Part shown: piece after piece, positions 47,213-59,105 of the stretch | Layout of the letters: every line of letters starts with the position of its first letter | Numbering within the stretch: position 1 is the stretch's first letter | DNA from: Chlamydoabsidia padenii | Taxonomy: Eukaryota; Mucoromycota; Mucoromycetes; Mucorales; Cunninghamellaceae | Length of the DNA stretch: 64,000 nt | Reading direction: 5' to 3' | Assembly: GCA_025330725.1 (NCBI GenBank) | Contig: JAIWND010000009.1 | Span: 310,001 to 374,000, forward strand | The notes under the pieces: model-generated | The model's database searches: none | Told to the model about the DNA's origin: nothing | What the model saw: the letters and a program-made list of their open reading frames with translations, nothing else | Position numbers and translations under genes: made by a program

Positions 47213-47391
47213 CTGGGCTCCCCAGGTTTTTTCGTAAAAGTGGTTCCAAAAGACAAATTTGGATTCGGCCTCTCTTCTCTTATTCAAGGTAAGAACCCAT
47301 CCATCCACCGATCCATCCATCCATCCACCCATAATTCAATCAATATCTATCTAACATTACAACTAATGAAACCACATATTATTATTATAGT

Positions 47392-48145
47392 ATGCCTCCC
47401 AAATTCGATCCCAGTGAGGTGAAGATCATCTACCTCCGTGCTACTGGTAAGACTCAAATGGGGGGAGGGGAAATGAAGTATCATGACTAACGACTAAATT
47501 TAACTTTATATCAATATAGGTGGTGAAGTCGGTGCTTCCAGCGCTCTCGGTACGTTATAATATAAACACCAATAACATCATTCGCTTAAACCAACGTCTC
47601 GTTCCTTCCAGCACGAATAAACACTCACCTCCTTTTTTATTATTAATTCGATAGCCCCCAAGATCGGTCCTCTTGGTTTGTCCCCCAAGAAGGTTGGTGA
47701 AGATATCGCCAAGGGTACCAAGGAATGGAAGGGTCTCCGTGTCACTGTCCAATTGACCATCCAAAACCGTCAAGCTCAAGTGTCTGTTGTGCCCTCTGCT
47801 TCTTCTTTGGTCATCAAGGCCTTGAAGGAACCCCCACGAGACCGCAAGAAGGAAAAGAACATCAAGCACAGTGGTAACATCTCTTTGGATGATGTGATCG
47901 AAATCGCCCGTACCATGCGCTTCAAGTCCTTTGCTCGTGAACTCTCTGGTACTGTCAAGGAAATCCTTGGTACTGCTCAATCTGTTGGTTGCACTGTGGA
48001 TGGTCAAAACCCTCAAGATCTTTGCAAAGCCATCGATGCTGGTGAAGTTGAAATTCCCGTAAGTTTACTTTGATGTTGATGATGTTACCACTTCTCTAAC
48101 TAACCGCTCTCTCTTTTTTTTTTTATCATGATTTAGGAAAAATAA
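47392..48145 (+). CDS. RPL12: Ribosomal protein uL11 (60S L12)
   Basis: Exons 47392-47446, 47520-47549, 47655-48058 and 48137-48145 give 165 residues, the standard length. The protein sits at the base of the ribosomal stalk and contacts elongation factors. Seen: [54 protein letters not shown] block, [16 protein letters not shown] and [14 protein letters not shown]. The last exon adds only EK and the stop. A donor at 47290 and acceptor one base before the ATG indicate an intron in the 5' leader, common for fungal ribosomal genes. AATAAA is at 48167-48172. Confidence 0.97.
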
Positions 48146-48774
48146 ATACTTCTCATGTTTGTTTGAAATAAAAGTAGACTTGTTTTATTATGTTTATCTA
48201 TACTTGTTGTTTGGGATCAATATTATGGGTTGGGGTGTGTTGGGAACAACCATAGTGATCATAACGGATACTATTGGTTTCATGGTTTGGAAATAATAGC
48301 TATTGTCATCAATGGGATCGACGGTATGAATAAGACCTTTTGCGGGGTGGGGATGTAGGGAGTATACATGCAGGTTATGTGGTTTGGAAATGACAGGTAC
48401 AGCCTTCGCCGTCGGGATGTGAATTATTTATATGCAGATTATTATTTTAAATGCCGAATTCACGCTCTACATCATTAATACGCTCTTCGCCATTATGGTA
48501 TCAGACAGAATCTGCTGACTGCATTCTGCTAGAAAGTATAAACCCGATACGAAACAGTATGTATCATGTTCCCAGTGCGATTATAAAGGATTTAAGTAAT
48601 CAAATACAGAGGTTTGTAATGTTATGTGTGATCTTGTTAAAGTGTAATATAGGGATTTTATATATTTATAATAGGGACAACGTAAAGTAAAAGTTTATTT
48701 ATTTATTTGACAAAAAAAAAAAAAAACAGCAACCAAAGCTATACTACAAGTATTATACTAGTGTACGTGAGCGC
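48146..48774. other. Convergent 3' flanks
   Basis: Between uL11 and the quinone oxidoreductase. A copy of the recurrent element (GTCGGGATGTGAATT) lies at 48411-48425 without a near g ene start. A poly(A) run lies at 48713-48726. Confidence 0.5.
48167..48172 (+). terminator. Polyadenylation signal AATAAA
   Basis: Hexamer 22 bases after the uL11 stop codon. Confidence 0.55.
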
Positions 48775-50329
48775 CTACGAGACACGGACGACGATTTTAC
48801 CCATAGATCGGTTGGCTTCCATGTGTTCGGTTGCCTTGATGATATCCTTCCAGTCATAAATGCTATCGATGAAGATTTTGAATTTACCTTCAGCACATCC
48901 AAAGTGATCCTTGATAGCATGATTGTAGACTTCGTCGCGCAAATGGGCTTGATATTCAACTGAGCGGCTGCGTAAAGTAGATCCTTGGATCTAAAATAGA
49001 GGAAGAAAGAAAAGAAGGTTAGTAAACATATCAAGGTTGACAGATCATATTCTCTACCAACTTACTCGAAGTCGTTTTCGTAAAATGAGTCCAAGGTTGG
49101 CATTATCGACCACAGCACCTAAAAAGAAAGAGAAGAAGAAGTTTAGTCACATAAAGATGTTCCCCTCTTTTTCTTCTTCTTTTTTATCTTACCACTCATG
49201 AATGCCAAAATTACCATACGACCATCCATACCCAAAGTTTCAATGTTATCAGCAAAGTAGTCTTTTCCAATAAAGTCAACAACCACATTAACCCCTTTGC
49301 CTGATGTTTCTTCAGCGATCTATATAATAAAGGAGGTAAGATTTCAGCAAATTTGTTAATGACATGGTAATAAAAGGCTTCACTTACGATTTTAGCCCAG
49401 TTTTGAGTTTTGTAGTTGATCCCATGAGTAGCACCAAGAGATTGACAAAACTTGACTTTATCATCACTTCCGGCAGTAATAAAGATCCGTTTACTATGTA
49501 CATATGTATATATATATATACAAAGGAGTTAATCATTCTAGTCCATTCTTTTGATTTCATTACTTACGCGCCAGCTTCCTTTGCAAGCTGAATAGCAGCA
49601 ATACCAACACCAGAAGCACCAGCATGGATCAAGATATCTTCGCCCTTCTTCAATTCACTCACCAAAAAGAGAGCCTGATAAGCTGTAAACCAAGTTTCAG
49701 GAATAGCTGCTGCTTGTTCAAAAGTGATTTCCTTGGGTTTCGCTATCACCAGTTTTTCATCCATCACAGCATACTACCAAAAAAGAGACAGCCGGTTAGT
49801 CAACGATGTCAAGATAAAGCATATTTTTTCCATTGTCTTACCTCAGCGTATCCCCCGCCGCCCATCAATCCAAACACTTCGTCGCCTTGTTTGAATTTGG
49901 TCACTAAAAAATTAAGAGAAGTATTAAGTTAATTTCATTAAAACCGTCAAGTGAATGTCTTACCATCTTGCCCTACGGATTCCACCACACCTGACACTTC
50001 GACACCAAGAATTTCGCTTGCACCAGGAGGAGGAGGGTAGTTCCCTTGACGTTGACTAATATCCATACGATTTAGACAAAAGCATTTGATCTAGATAAAG
50101 CAGAAAGTTAACAAGACTTTGATCCGGGAGAACCTAGTAGAGTAAGCTTCCATTCTTTACCTTGATCAGTACTTGATGACTTTTGGGCACAGGCGTAGGG
50201 TGGTCGCCAATGTATAACTGTTGAGCATCACCTACATAAAAAAAACATAAGAATAAAATTGAATGAGTTTAAAGTGGTTATAAATGATAATGAGAACTTA
50301 CCAGGTTGTTTAACAAGTACAGCACGCAT
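48775..50329 (-). CDS. Quinone oxidoreductase (zeta-crystallin / PIG3-like MDR)
   Basis: Nine exons: 50329-50302, 50231-50161, 50090-49964, 49903-49842, 49773-49568, 49493-49388, 49319-49193, 49118-49066 and 48990-48775, giving 331 residues. A zinc-independent medium-chain reductase that uses NADPH to reduce quinones or enals. Seen: [59 protein letters not shown], the nucleotide-binding [26 protein letters not shown] and the C-terminal [15 protein letters not shown]. The NYPPPPGAS block favours PIG3 (TP53I3) over zeta-crystallin. No zinc ligands are visible. Confidence 0.92.
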
Positions 50330-50403
50330 GTTGGAAGTTGGATGGATTGGGTGGGAAAAAAAAAAGAACGAGGAAAAAAAAGGCGCCCTTTTATTTTACG
50401 AAT

Positions 50404-50416
50404 GCGGGATCTGAAT
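50404..50416 (+). promoter_or_regulatory. Recurrent-element copy upstream of quinone oxidoreductase
   Basis: GCGGGATCTGAAT lies 75 bases before the start codon at 50329. One mismatch to the consensus. Confidence 0.4.
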
Positions 50417-50589
50417 ATTAGGGCAACTGGGATTAGATTCAACATACGGCATTATGATTTCCCTCCGTAGGAATAGATGCACTCCCATCAAATGTTTTTG
50501 ACTGATGTGTAATAGAATAGCCGTACATAATGGCTCATCCGTGTTTCGAATGTCTTTGATGATTAATGTCCTTGTATGACAAAAAAAAA

Positions 50590-50609
50590 GTCGGGATTTG
50601 AATCCGACG
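50590..50609. repeat. Inverted repeat built on the recurrent element
   Basis: GTCGGGATTTGAATCCGAC forms a near-perfect hairpin (GTCGG with CCGAC). It resembles a tRNA T-arm but has a nine-base loop and no tRNA around it. Confidence 0.5.
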
Positions 50610-51360
50610 TTGAAACTACAAGTGCTTATTAATACATGAGAAGGCTATAGCTATATGACTTAACATTAACATCAGAAAAGATCAAAAATTATTACGCATG
50701 GTAGATATTGCAAGAGAAAAAAACTGTGGCAGACGTTTTATGTGACCTGTTAATGACAAAACTAGAATGAAGTCGAGTTTGAGATCTCTCTTTCATGCTT
50801 ACATAAGGAGTGATCATTTTGGGTGATCGTTCGCGAGTGTATCTTGATTGACATTGCGAACGTAACCAGAGTTATATTCGGTTTGGACTTGAACGGATTA
50901 TCAGACGTTTTACGTGAAAGGCAACACTCAAGTTTACCGTCGCCAAAAAAAAAAAAAGCGGGAAGTTGTATTAATAATAAAAAAATTTTCATGCAGAATC
51001 TGATTTTGTAATTCGCCTCCCGACTTTGTTCTGGGGAATACGGTTGGATGAGAAGTTGGGTGTAGAATTCAAGCCAGCTCCGAAGGGGGGAGGGGAATAC
51101 TGGGCGTATATTTCGTGATGTCTTTGCAGAGTTGATCATCAAAGATACCTTTGTAAAAAAAAAAAAAAAGCCAACTTTAAAAGTTCGCTAAGCGAATTAC
51201 TTTTGTTTTCTACAGTATTTTCATTAGTAATTATTAGAAAGTAAAAACAGCACCAGCAGAATTCATACGAACCTTTCCCTTCCCCAAAACTCAAGTAAAT
51301 TGAACTCCTAATAGGCTTTGAATTTACGGGTTTCCTTTTGACACAAACTGAATCTAAAGA

Positions 51361-51470
51361 GAGCTCTACTCGCTCCAATTGTCCAAAAGTGGTAATGATT
51401 AAAGTGGCGATGTGGACATTATAGCCTATTTCCGACAAACTTCACATAATAGCTTACCCTTGCCTTGAAT
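51361..51470 (+). repeat. Dispersed repeat, copy 2 (partial)
   Basis: Closest copy to 10369-10540: both carry TAATGATTAAA followed by TGGCGATGTGGACA and TATAGC. Confidence 0.7.
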
Positions 51471-51478
51471 CTTGGGAG

Positions 51479-51634
51479 TGCTCTACTGCTTTGATGGACA
51501 AGTGATGCTAATGATTAAAGTGACCATGAGCATTCCTTATCCTATTTCCAATAAAGTTTATATAATTGTCATTGTACCAAGTCCCTTGTGTGGAGCAGTA
51601 TAGCCTCAAGATTGTTTTACCCTGACTTTTGTAG
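51479..51634 (+). repeat. Dispersed repeat, copy 3
   Basis: Begins GTGCTCTACT and ends CCTGACTTTTGTAG. Collinear with copy 4 over ~150 bases. Confidence 0.75.
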
Positions 51635-51710
51635 AATGAAAATTGACACACAAGATAAAACTTATTTGAAATCCCGCTTACCCTCGCCTTGAATCTTGGG
51701 AGAGCTCTAC

Positions 51711-51857
51711 TGGCTTAATGAACAGGTGATGGTAATGACAAAAGTGACCATGAGCAATCCTTAGCCTATTTCCAACAAACTTTATATAATGGCCAATGTA
51801 CCAAGTCCACTGTATGGAGCAACATAGCCTCAAGATCGTTTTAACCTGACTTTTGTA
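51711..51857 (+). repeat. Dispersed repeat, copy 4
   Basis: Begins GAGCTCTACT and ends CCTGACTTTTGTA. The preceding GCCTTGAATCTTGGGA is also shared with the start of copy 3, a period of 224 bases. Confidence 0.75.
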
Positions 51858-52452
51858 ATAATAATAAAACTATAAACGTGCATTTAGGGACACATTACTC
51901 CTAATCACCTCAATTGACAACCGAAGCTAAACATTAAAACGGCTACATTGGTACCAGAATATATTCTCAAACAGCTTTGGTTAAAAACCAAGGCGCTCAA
52001 CCCTTTATGTAAGTGAGATCATCATAACCCATGTAGGTGGATTGGTAATCGCTCTCTCGTCTTTAAAAAAACCAACACGGAGGAAGCAGATTCATTTTCA
52101 AACGCCGCTTGCTGCCTTAACCGTCGGCCTACTCGCTTGTGATATTCGGGATGCCCACTACTCATTGAATTGCTTGTCCACAGCAGTGAGGTAGAGGATA
52201 TAGTTTTGTTTTATCCATCTGTTATAGGGTAATAATCTTTATTACCCAATTGTGGTTGGAGCATTCACTTTAAATACATTTGTAAATCCCGCCATTTTTG
52301 ATGTATTCCAGCCATAGATGACCGATATTCAATGGTGCCAGATACATCCATCTACATTTACATAAATCAAATTTGGAAGATATTAACAATAACTTTATTA
52401 AGTATAAAAAAAATGTCTATGTGTATTCTATAGTAAACTAAGCTACCACCTA

Positions 52453-54642
52453 TTACTTGTTTGGAGGAATGGTTGATTGATGATCGTCCGTATTTTCCTG
52501 TTGTTCTTTACCCTCCATTGTTGTAGAAGTTGCTCCATTTTGATCGTTTTGCTTGAGAATCCAATCATCAATATGATACAAAGCCTTTTCAGGGTGTTTT
52601 TTGTGTACCATAAGGAATCCTTGTAAATGGGCCATGCTGAAACGATTGTCGGGGATTTTGGATGCGAATTGGCGAGCAAGAGACGAGATGTGATCAGAGT
52701 CCAAATGTGGGTAAAATTTATTGAAGAGTTCTTCGGCTTGATGTTTCGTAGCATTCCCAAAATGAACACGGACATCGATTCTTCCCGGTCGGATCAAGGC
52801 TTCATCTAGTTTTTCGGGGTGACTGCAAAAAAAAAAAAAAAAAAAAAGATCAGTTTCCTTTTAATAGATTCATGCATCACTTACTTGGTTGTCATACAAA
52901 GAATACGACCTTCTTGAGCAGATACACCTACCAGAAAGAAAGAAAAAACAATGAGTATTAAGACATTATTACTTTTTTGTTTCTTTTTCTTTTTATAATC
53001 TTACCATCAATAGCATTGAGTAATCCAGAGAAAGTGATATTGTTTCCAACTGTTGCATCACCTCGACTTCGTTGGACAAAAGCAGCATCAACATCTTCAA
53101 TCAGCAGGATACATCTATATTAATAAATTTAGTCAATGTTGTAATAGTATATACATAAGGGGTGATGGTGGTTAAGATTTTACCTACTAGGGGTATCTGA
53201 CAATAGTTCGGTGAGTACATCATCAGTAAGACCTTTGCTTGATAGATTGACCACATAGATGTTTTGACCAAGTTCGCCCTATTTAAATAAAAAAGCAACC
53301 AGATAAGATGAGTACAGGAGACTTGGGAAGTAATATCGAGTATAACTTACCGCCATTGAATAAACGAAACTGGTTTTCCCTAATATATATATATATATAT
53401 ATATATAAAAGCTAGTTATACTCTTGATCAACGAACCTTCATGTCACTAGTTTACCTGATCCTGGTTCTCCATATAAAAGGTAACCACGTCGATAAGGAA
53501 TGCCACGATCACTATACCATTGTTCCGAAGCCAAGAATTCCTTTGTGTCATCAATTAACTGTTGTTTCACGTTCAGAGGGATTACAATAGTACCAAGAGG
53601 TCGTTTGGGTCTCGATCGTGTCCGCCGCCATGCTCCATATTGATCTATCATAAAAAGGAGAAAGGGTCACTAATCCATATGTCCTACAAGGCAATTTATT
53701 CACTCTACCTCCAGCAAACACTACGGTTCGACTTCGATCCCTATCAATAAATTGCTTTTGAGCATCAAACACCAGGTTTTGTAACACCGAGCGAGATCGT
53801 CCAATAGTGGATATTTGGATCCGTTCCATAATAGTATTTCCTGATACGGCCGCCCCTGTGTTGGTCTGAGGTCTTTCCCGAGTGAGCCATAACAATCGAT
53901 TCTTGTAAGTAAAAAAATGGACCATACCTAAAATAAAATAAAAAGAGAGAGAGAGAGAGTGTGTGTGTGTGTGTGTGGATACAAAAAGTTAAAGTAAGAG
54001 GGATCGAGAGAGAGAGAGCTTGTTCTATCACTTACCATGAGCAGGTAAAAAGTATATGGGAGGTAACATGGCATCTAAACCTTCCCCCGTTAACCTTTGG
54101 CCTGCGCGTGTAATTGTAGTTGAAACCGAGAATTGATTGGCTTGTTGAGCATAAGGGTGTTCTGATAACCAATTCAAGATCCATGAGAAAGATTCGTCGT
54201 TACTGTCAAACTGTGCCGTCACCACTGTTTTCTTTTTCATCAGTTCCAAGAAGAAACCACCAAAGTATCGTGCACCAGCAATAAAACCTATTTGGGAGAC
54301 CAAGTTAAGGATGGGTAGTTCTTTGAGCATAATACTTACCCCCAATCACCGCCAATTGTAGACCACCTGTTGCTAATCTAAGAGAATACAAAACCTTTTG
54401 GTTAGTTTAGAATGTTCTTTTTTGTTGTATATTGTCCTATTATATATATGTTTAGGCACCTACTCGCCCACACCTAGCTTTTCTGCAATGGTGGAAATCA
54501 TACCACCAATGGACGAAGGGTCAGTCGAAGGAGGCAAATGGGTCAACCCTCTAGAATAACTGGGTGCATTCTTCAAGATAATAGACGCATAAGGAGGGGT
54601 TAAAAATAAAGATGGTCCACCACCCAAAAGCCTTGGAGCCAT
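52453..54642 (-). CDS. BCS1: Mitochondrial chaperone BCS1 (AAA ATPase)
   Basis: Ten exons: 54642-54464, 54377-54340, 54287-54036, 53927-53709, 53644-53456, 53379-53351, 53278-53184, 53114-53005, 52927-52885 and 52822-52453, giving 507 residues. BCS1 moves the folded Rieske protein across the inner membrane for complex III assembly. The N-terminus has a hydrophobic segment ([24 protein letters not shown]) in the place of the internal targeting/membrane helix. The BCS1-specific domain covers residues ~75-230 ([38 protein letters not shown]). The AAA module has Walker A GEPGSGKT (residues 288-295), Walker B LLIEDVDA, and [17 protein letters not shown]. The C-terminus is Gln/Asn-rich. The start at 54642 is the first ATG with family-like sequence after it. 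Confidence 0.94.
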
Positions 54643-54723
54643 GTTGAAAGTTGGAGAAAGAAGCGCAAGAGTAGAATCCTGGGGAAGAGTTGAAAAAAAA
54701 AAAAAAAAAAAAAAAATCCAAAA

Positions 54724-54736
54724 TTTCAATCCCCGA
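54724..54736 (-). promoter_or_regulatory. Recurrent-element variant in BCS1 / cysteine synthase divergent promoter
   Basis: TTTCAATCCCCGA, the reverse of TCGGGGATTGAAA, lies 82 bases from the BCS1 start and 65 from the cysteine synthase start. It is the same variant as at 39012-39025. Confidence 0.45.
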
Positions 54737-54800
54737 TTTCGACTGGTGCATTTATCACTTTTTTTTTTTTGTTTTTCTTCTTCATGACTTTATACTGCTC

Positions 54801-56306
54801 ATGAATGACCGACGTGATCTATTCATTGGGCTTGTCTCTGGCTCTCTACTTTCAATAGTATCGACAGGGGCTCTCTTTTACTATTACTACTCGACACAAA
54901 CCACCACCATGACACAACCACAAGAACGAGGTTCAACAATCGTTGATGGCGTAGACGGCCTTATCGGAAACACCCCACTAATGAAGATACGAAGTTTATC
55001 CGAAGCCACTGGTTGTACGATCTTGGTAAATTGAAAAAAGTATACAACATAAATATACAATTTGATAAACAGGAAAGCTAACACTGACTTTGATGTTTAG
55101 GGCAAAGCAGAAGTAAAGAATAACGGAAAAAGTAATCATTTATGGGCTAACTTGTCCTTCTTTTTATTATGCAACTAGTTTTTAAATCCTGGTGGTAGTT
55201 CCAAAGACAGAGTGGCCTTGAACATTATACGTACTGCCGAAGACCAAGGGATCTTGAAACCACACAAAGGCAGCACAGTCTTCGAGGGCACGGTAGGCTC
55301 AACAGGAATCTCCATTGCCATGATCGCTCGCGCCAAAGGATACAAAGCCTGGATTGTCATGCCTGACGATCAAGCACAAGAAAAATACCAACTATTAGAA
55401 AAACTCGGTGCCAATGTTCAAAAGGTGCGACCGGTCAGTATCATCGACAAGAATCAATTCGTCAATCTAGCACGGGTCCAAGCCAGTCGATTTGGTGATG
55501 GTGACAAGGTGGGTTATTTTGCTGATCAGTTTGAAAACGAAGCCAATTTTAGCGCCCATTATCAAACCACAGGACCTGAAATCTATCAACAAACTCAAGG
55601 TGGACAATTGGATGCATTGGTATTGGGGGCGGGAACAGGTGGTACTTTATCTGGATTGACGTGTTATTTAAAACCTCGGGTGCCGAATCTCAAGATCTTT
55701 TTGGCCGATCCTCAAGGCTCAGGGCTTTACAACAAGGTCAAGTTTAATACAATGTATGCGCCTACTGAAAAGGAAGGTACAAGGCGGCGGCATCAAGTCG
55801 ATACGGTGGTGGAAGGTATTGGTGTCAATCGGTTGACAAGGAACTTTGATCTTGGTCGACGATGGGTTAATGATGCTTATCGCGTGACGGACGAAGAAGC
55901 TGTTAAAATGTCTCGGTTTTTGGTCCGAGAAGATGGTAAGTTTAATGTAAAAAGTGGGTGGAAGGTTACATCGTCATTCAACTCTCTCTCCTGTTTTTTT
56001 TTTCTTTATGTATGTAGGGTTGTTTCTGGGTAGTAGCTCTGCTGTCAACTGTGTGGCAGCTGTCCGTGTGGCTAAAGAATTGGGGCCTGGCCATGTCATT
56101 GTCACTTTACTAAATGACTCGGGTCAACGCCATTTGACCAAATTCTGGTAAGTTTGAAAAAAAAAAAAGAGGGGGGGATAGTATAGACTGGAACTAACTG
56201 CCTCATTTTTCAATACATGTATTGTAGGAGCGATGATTACTTGAAGGCAAATGGAATCCCGTATGAATTGGGCGATGACGAAAACCTGGATGATTTTGTA
56301 GTATAG
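54801..56306 (+). CDS. Membrane-anchored cysteine synthase (Mcy1/CS2-like)
   Basis: Exons 54801-55025, 55101-55112, 55179-55935, 56018-56147 and 56228-56306 give 400 residues. A PLP enzyme that makes cysteine from O-acetylserine and sulphide. The N-terminal hydrophobic span (LFIGLVSGSLLSIVSTGALFYYYY) matches the outer-mitochondrial-membrane isoform of fungi. The catalytic core: IGNTPLMKIRSLSE, EFLNPGGSSKDR with PLP lysine at residue 88, EGTVGSTGISIA (TSGNTG-like), GAGTGGTLSG. Exon 2 is only 12 bases and encodes GKAE. Without it the conserved KAEFLNPGGS motif would be broken. The C-terminus adds a short acidic tail. AATAAA at 56360-56365. Confidence 0.93.
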
Positions 56307-56554
56307 TACTTGATATAGGATTGGATATATAATACGTAGAAACATTTTATATATATTACAATAAAACGAATTTATTTATAAACATCGATATGATACTACA
56401 TGCCGAGATTTTAATGATAACTCTGAATACCACTTTTTGCATACATGTCCCGAGAATCTATCATCATAAAGTCTACATATACGCCATTTTTATTAATAAA
56501 GCAATTTTATCTATACTACTATTATATAAACCAACTAAAAAGCTTGATACATGT

Positions 56555-58833
56555 CTACAAGTCCGCCTTTTTGATCCAAACCACTACGCTTTTGTAGGCA
56601 CCAAAAGTCAAATAAGGTAGTGCCAATCCTTTATAAAGCAGATGTGCGCCAGTGTAAGTCGTCCAGCCACCATCATCAGAGTCAATTACTGTTGTCCATA
56701 TTTTGAGTTGGTACTTCGCTTCGGGATCCAGATGTCGTAAGCGAATGAGAGGAAGAGGGAGCCAAAAGGGACTTGACGGCCGAAAGCCCAACACAACGGC
56801 TTCTTTCCGATCACGCGTAGTCGTCATCGTCACTGCAAGTCGAGGATGATCCGCATAAATCCAATCCAAATCACCAAGCTGTAATATATGCCGTAGTTGC
56901 TTATATAGATCGATCCAATAGGCTGATTCTGCTAGTTGTGTTGTGTCGTATTTCATGATATTCGATCCGATCCCAAGTGCGCCCATATAAGATACATGGA
57001 ATCGATAGGCTAATGGAATAGATTTGGATGCACTGTCGTCTTGTGGCATGTCTGTTACCCTACAAATATATTTCATAAATCATTAGTCACCCTTTCTTTT
57101 TTAAGATGATGATGATGATGATTATCTTACCAGCAGCTCATCATCTTTGGTGGCAGAATAAAAGAGATACCATGTTGAATGATTAGTCTTGCATCAGGTT
57201 GTGTGTTATCACTTGTCCAACATTGATCCACCAGTTTCAAGACCCCAGGGTCAGCACGGCCACCACCACTACAACAGGATTCGATCAACAGATAAGGAAA
57301 GTCGGTTTTGAGTCGTTCCAGTAAAGAGTAAAAGACATTGACATGGCGAATCCAGACTTCTCGAGTATCACGACCTATTGAAGAATATTCCGCTTCGCTG
57401 ATTGGTCGATTCATGTCCCATTTGATATAGTCGATGCCAATGTTGGTAATATTGCGATGGAGCTGTTCATATATAAATGATGCGACTTTTGGCTTGGTCA
57501 AATTCAGCACCAATTGATTGCGAGCTAGGCTAGATTGTCGATTTCGTAAAGAATACACCCAATCTGGATGTTGTCGATAAAGATCAGAATCAGGATTAAG
57601 CTTGACAAAAAAAAAAAAAAAAGATCAGTTAGACTCTTCTTTGATATATATATATATATATATACACTTTACCATTTCGGGTTCAAACCAAAGACCAAAT
57701 TTCATACCCAAAGAATGTACATGATCAGCCAAAGGTTTCAAGCCATGAGGGAATTTGTCTCTATCATGGACCCAATCACCCAATCCAGCCCTGTCACTTG
57801 TCCGACCTTTAAACCAACCATCATCCAAAACAAAGAGTTCTACCCCTAGACTTTTAGCTTGATTGGCCAATTCCACCTGTTGTTGCATCGATACATCAAA
57901 CCCAGCAGCTTCCCAAGAATTATAGAGGACAGGATTAATTTTTGAGTGGTGGTTGATATGACGAGGTAATTGCCACCGTGTACCTTGATTAGAATACCCC
58001 ACCATAAACACCGGTGTGGTAAAAGATTCACCAGGTTCCAACACCCAACCAAAATCATGAGAATGTAGCCCGCCGACAATACGTACTTGACCTTGGTAAT
58101 CCACGTCCACCGTGATGATCCAATTTCCACTCCATGCCACCGAGCCAAAATACGTGTCTTGGTTGTTATTGTTGTCGAGACTCGTCAGGGCGAAATAAGG
58201 GTACGCTTGTGCTGATGGTATTCCCCGTGTCGAACCAATGGTGAAAGATCCACTTGTCGGTTCCAGTGTGTGCACCTGTGTTTCCGCCGACCATGCGCCA
58301 TTCAGTGTGACGAGTGAGCGTGGTGTATGAATGGCGGGTAAATGGAAGGCCGCCGATAAGATCTTTTCGATATGTATCGTCCTTCTGGAGTCAGTGTTGT
58401 TGATTCGTGCGTATCGCTCAATAATATCTGTGTCGGGATCAATCGTATAACAGAGTTCAAGTGTCATTCCGTCAAAGGAGCGATCAGACAGCACCAGAGT
58501 TAGCTTTGTGTCGTTCATGTGGTGATTCGTGTAGACAAGATCCAGTTCCCGTATGTGTTCCAACTCCACCTTTAAACAATCTTGTCCATACCGCAAACCG
58601 CCAAATACAGGGTATTCTTCAGGAGCCGTGGTCAATGAGGGATCTTGGGAGCTACGTTCTTGAACAAGTTGGGCGGGACCAATGTCATCCAAGGAGGACA
58701 AGCGTGGACCCCAGTAAAGATTAAGAATTAAGCCCGTATCAGGTGTAATGCCAAATACATAGGTACTGTGTTCCGTCACAAGATAAAAGCAATGTCGGTC
58801 AGGATGAAGAGTAATGCCAGTTGGTAAAACCAT
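56555..58833 (-). CDS. Alpha-galactosidase, glycoside hydrolase family 36
   Basis: Exons 58833-57673, 57600-57131 and 57059-56555 give 711 residues. Releases terminal alpha-galactose from raffinose-type oligosaccharides and galactomannan. No signal peptide is evident, so it may be intracellular. Seen: NSWEAAGFDVS, ELFVLDDGWFKGR, LGDWVHDRDKFPHGLKPLAD, GLWFEPEM. The nucleophile Asp is residue 449 in YIKWDMNR, and the acid/base Asp is residue 518 in CWTSDNTQPDA, 69 residues apart as in characterised GH36 enzymes. ESCCSGGGRADPG between them completes the signature. The first exon holds the beta-sandwich domain. The start is the first ATG with coding-like sequence. The gene converges with cysteine synthase. 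Confidence 0.95.
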
Positions 58834-58920
58834 GTTTGAGAGAGTGTGAGAAAAAAGGAAAAGAAAGAAAGGCAAGTTAAAAAAAAAAAAAAAAATTCAC
58901 GCCAAAATCCTGCTATAATT

Positions 58921-58934
58921 TTGTAAATCCCGCC
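58921..58934 (-). promoter_or_regulatory. Recurrent element upstream of alpha-galactosidase
   Basis: TTGTAAATCCCGCC, the reverse of GGCGGGATTTACAA, lies 88 bases upstream of the start codon at 58833. Confidence 0.45.
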
Positions 58935-59105
58935 ACATTTTCATTGGATCAATGCATTTTATAAAAAAAGGGGAGACGGTTTGTTCTTTGGTGTTTTATT
59001 AAAAATGAGCAAATAATCTATAGTATACAAAAGAAGAGGGAGGATGGTTTAATTACAATGATAAGGACTAAAACTACAATAATAAAAAGGAAGAGGTGGG
59101 GTGGG

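Larger units (their letters stand above)
45219..47391. other. R3H promoter, decayed FAR1-like element and uL11 promoter
   Basis: Besides the separately listed FAR1-like remnant, the region holds a T run at about 45319-45342, recurrent-element copies at 45505-45518 and 45725-45740, a (TTA)n run near 46196-46215 and the uL11 promoter with a probable 5'-leader intron (47290-47390). Confidence 0.55.
50330..52452. other. Intergenic with repeat cluster
   Basis: Recurrent-element copies lie at 50404-50416, 50590-50604 (inside GTCGG...CCGAC, an inverted repeat), 51664-51677 and 52279-52293. Three diverged copies of the dispersed repeat occupy 51361-51857. No coding region supported. Confidence 0.55.

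Noticed and set aside
47555..48016. Minus-strand open frame across uL11
   Set aside because: Antisense shadow of a ribosomal protein gene.
50590..50609. tRNA T-arm
   Set aside because: Loop is nine bases and no acceptor, D or anticodon arms lie around it; it is a copy of the recurrent element.
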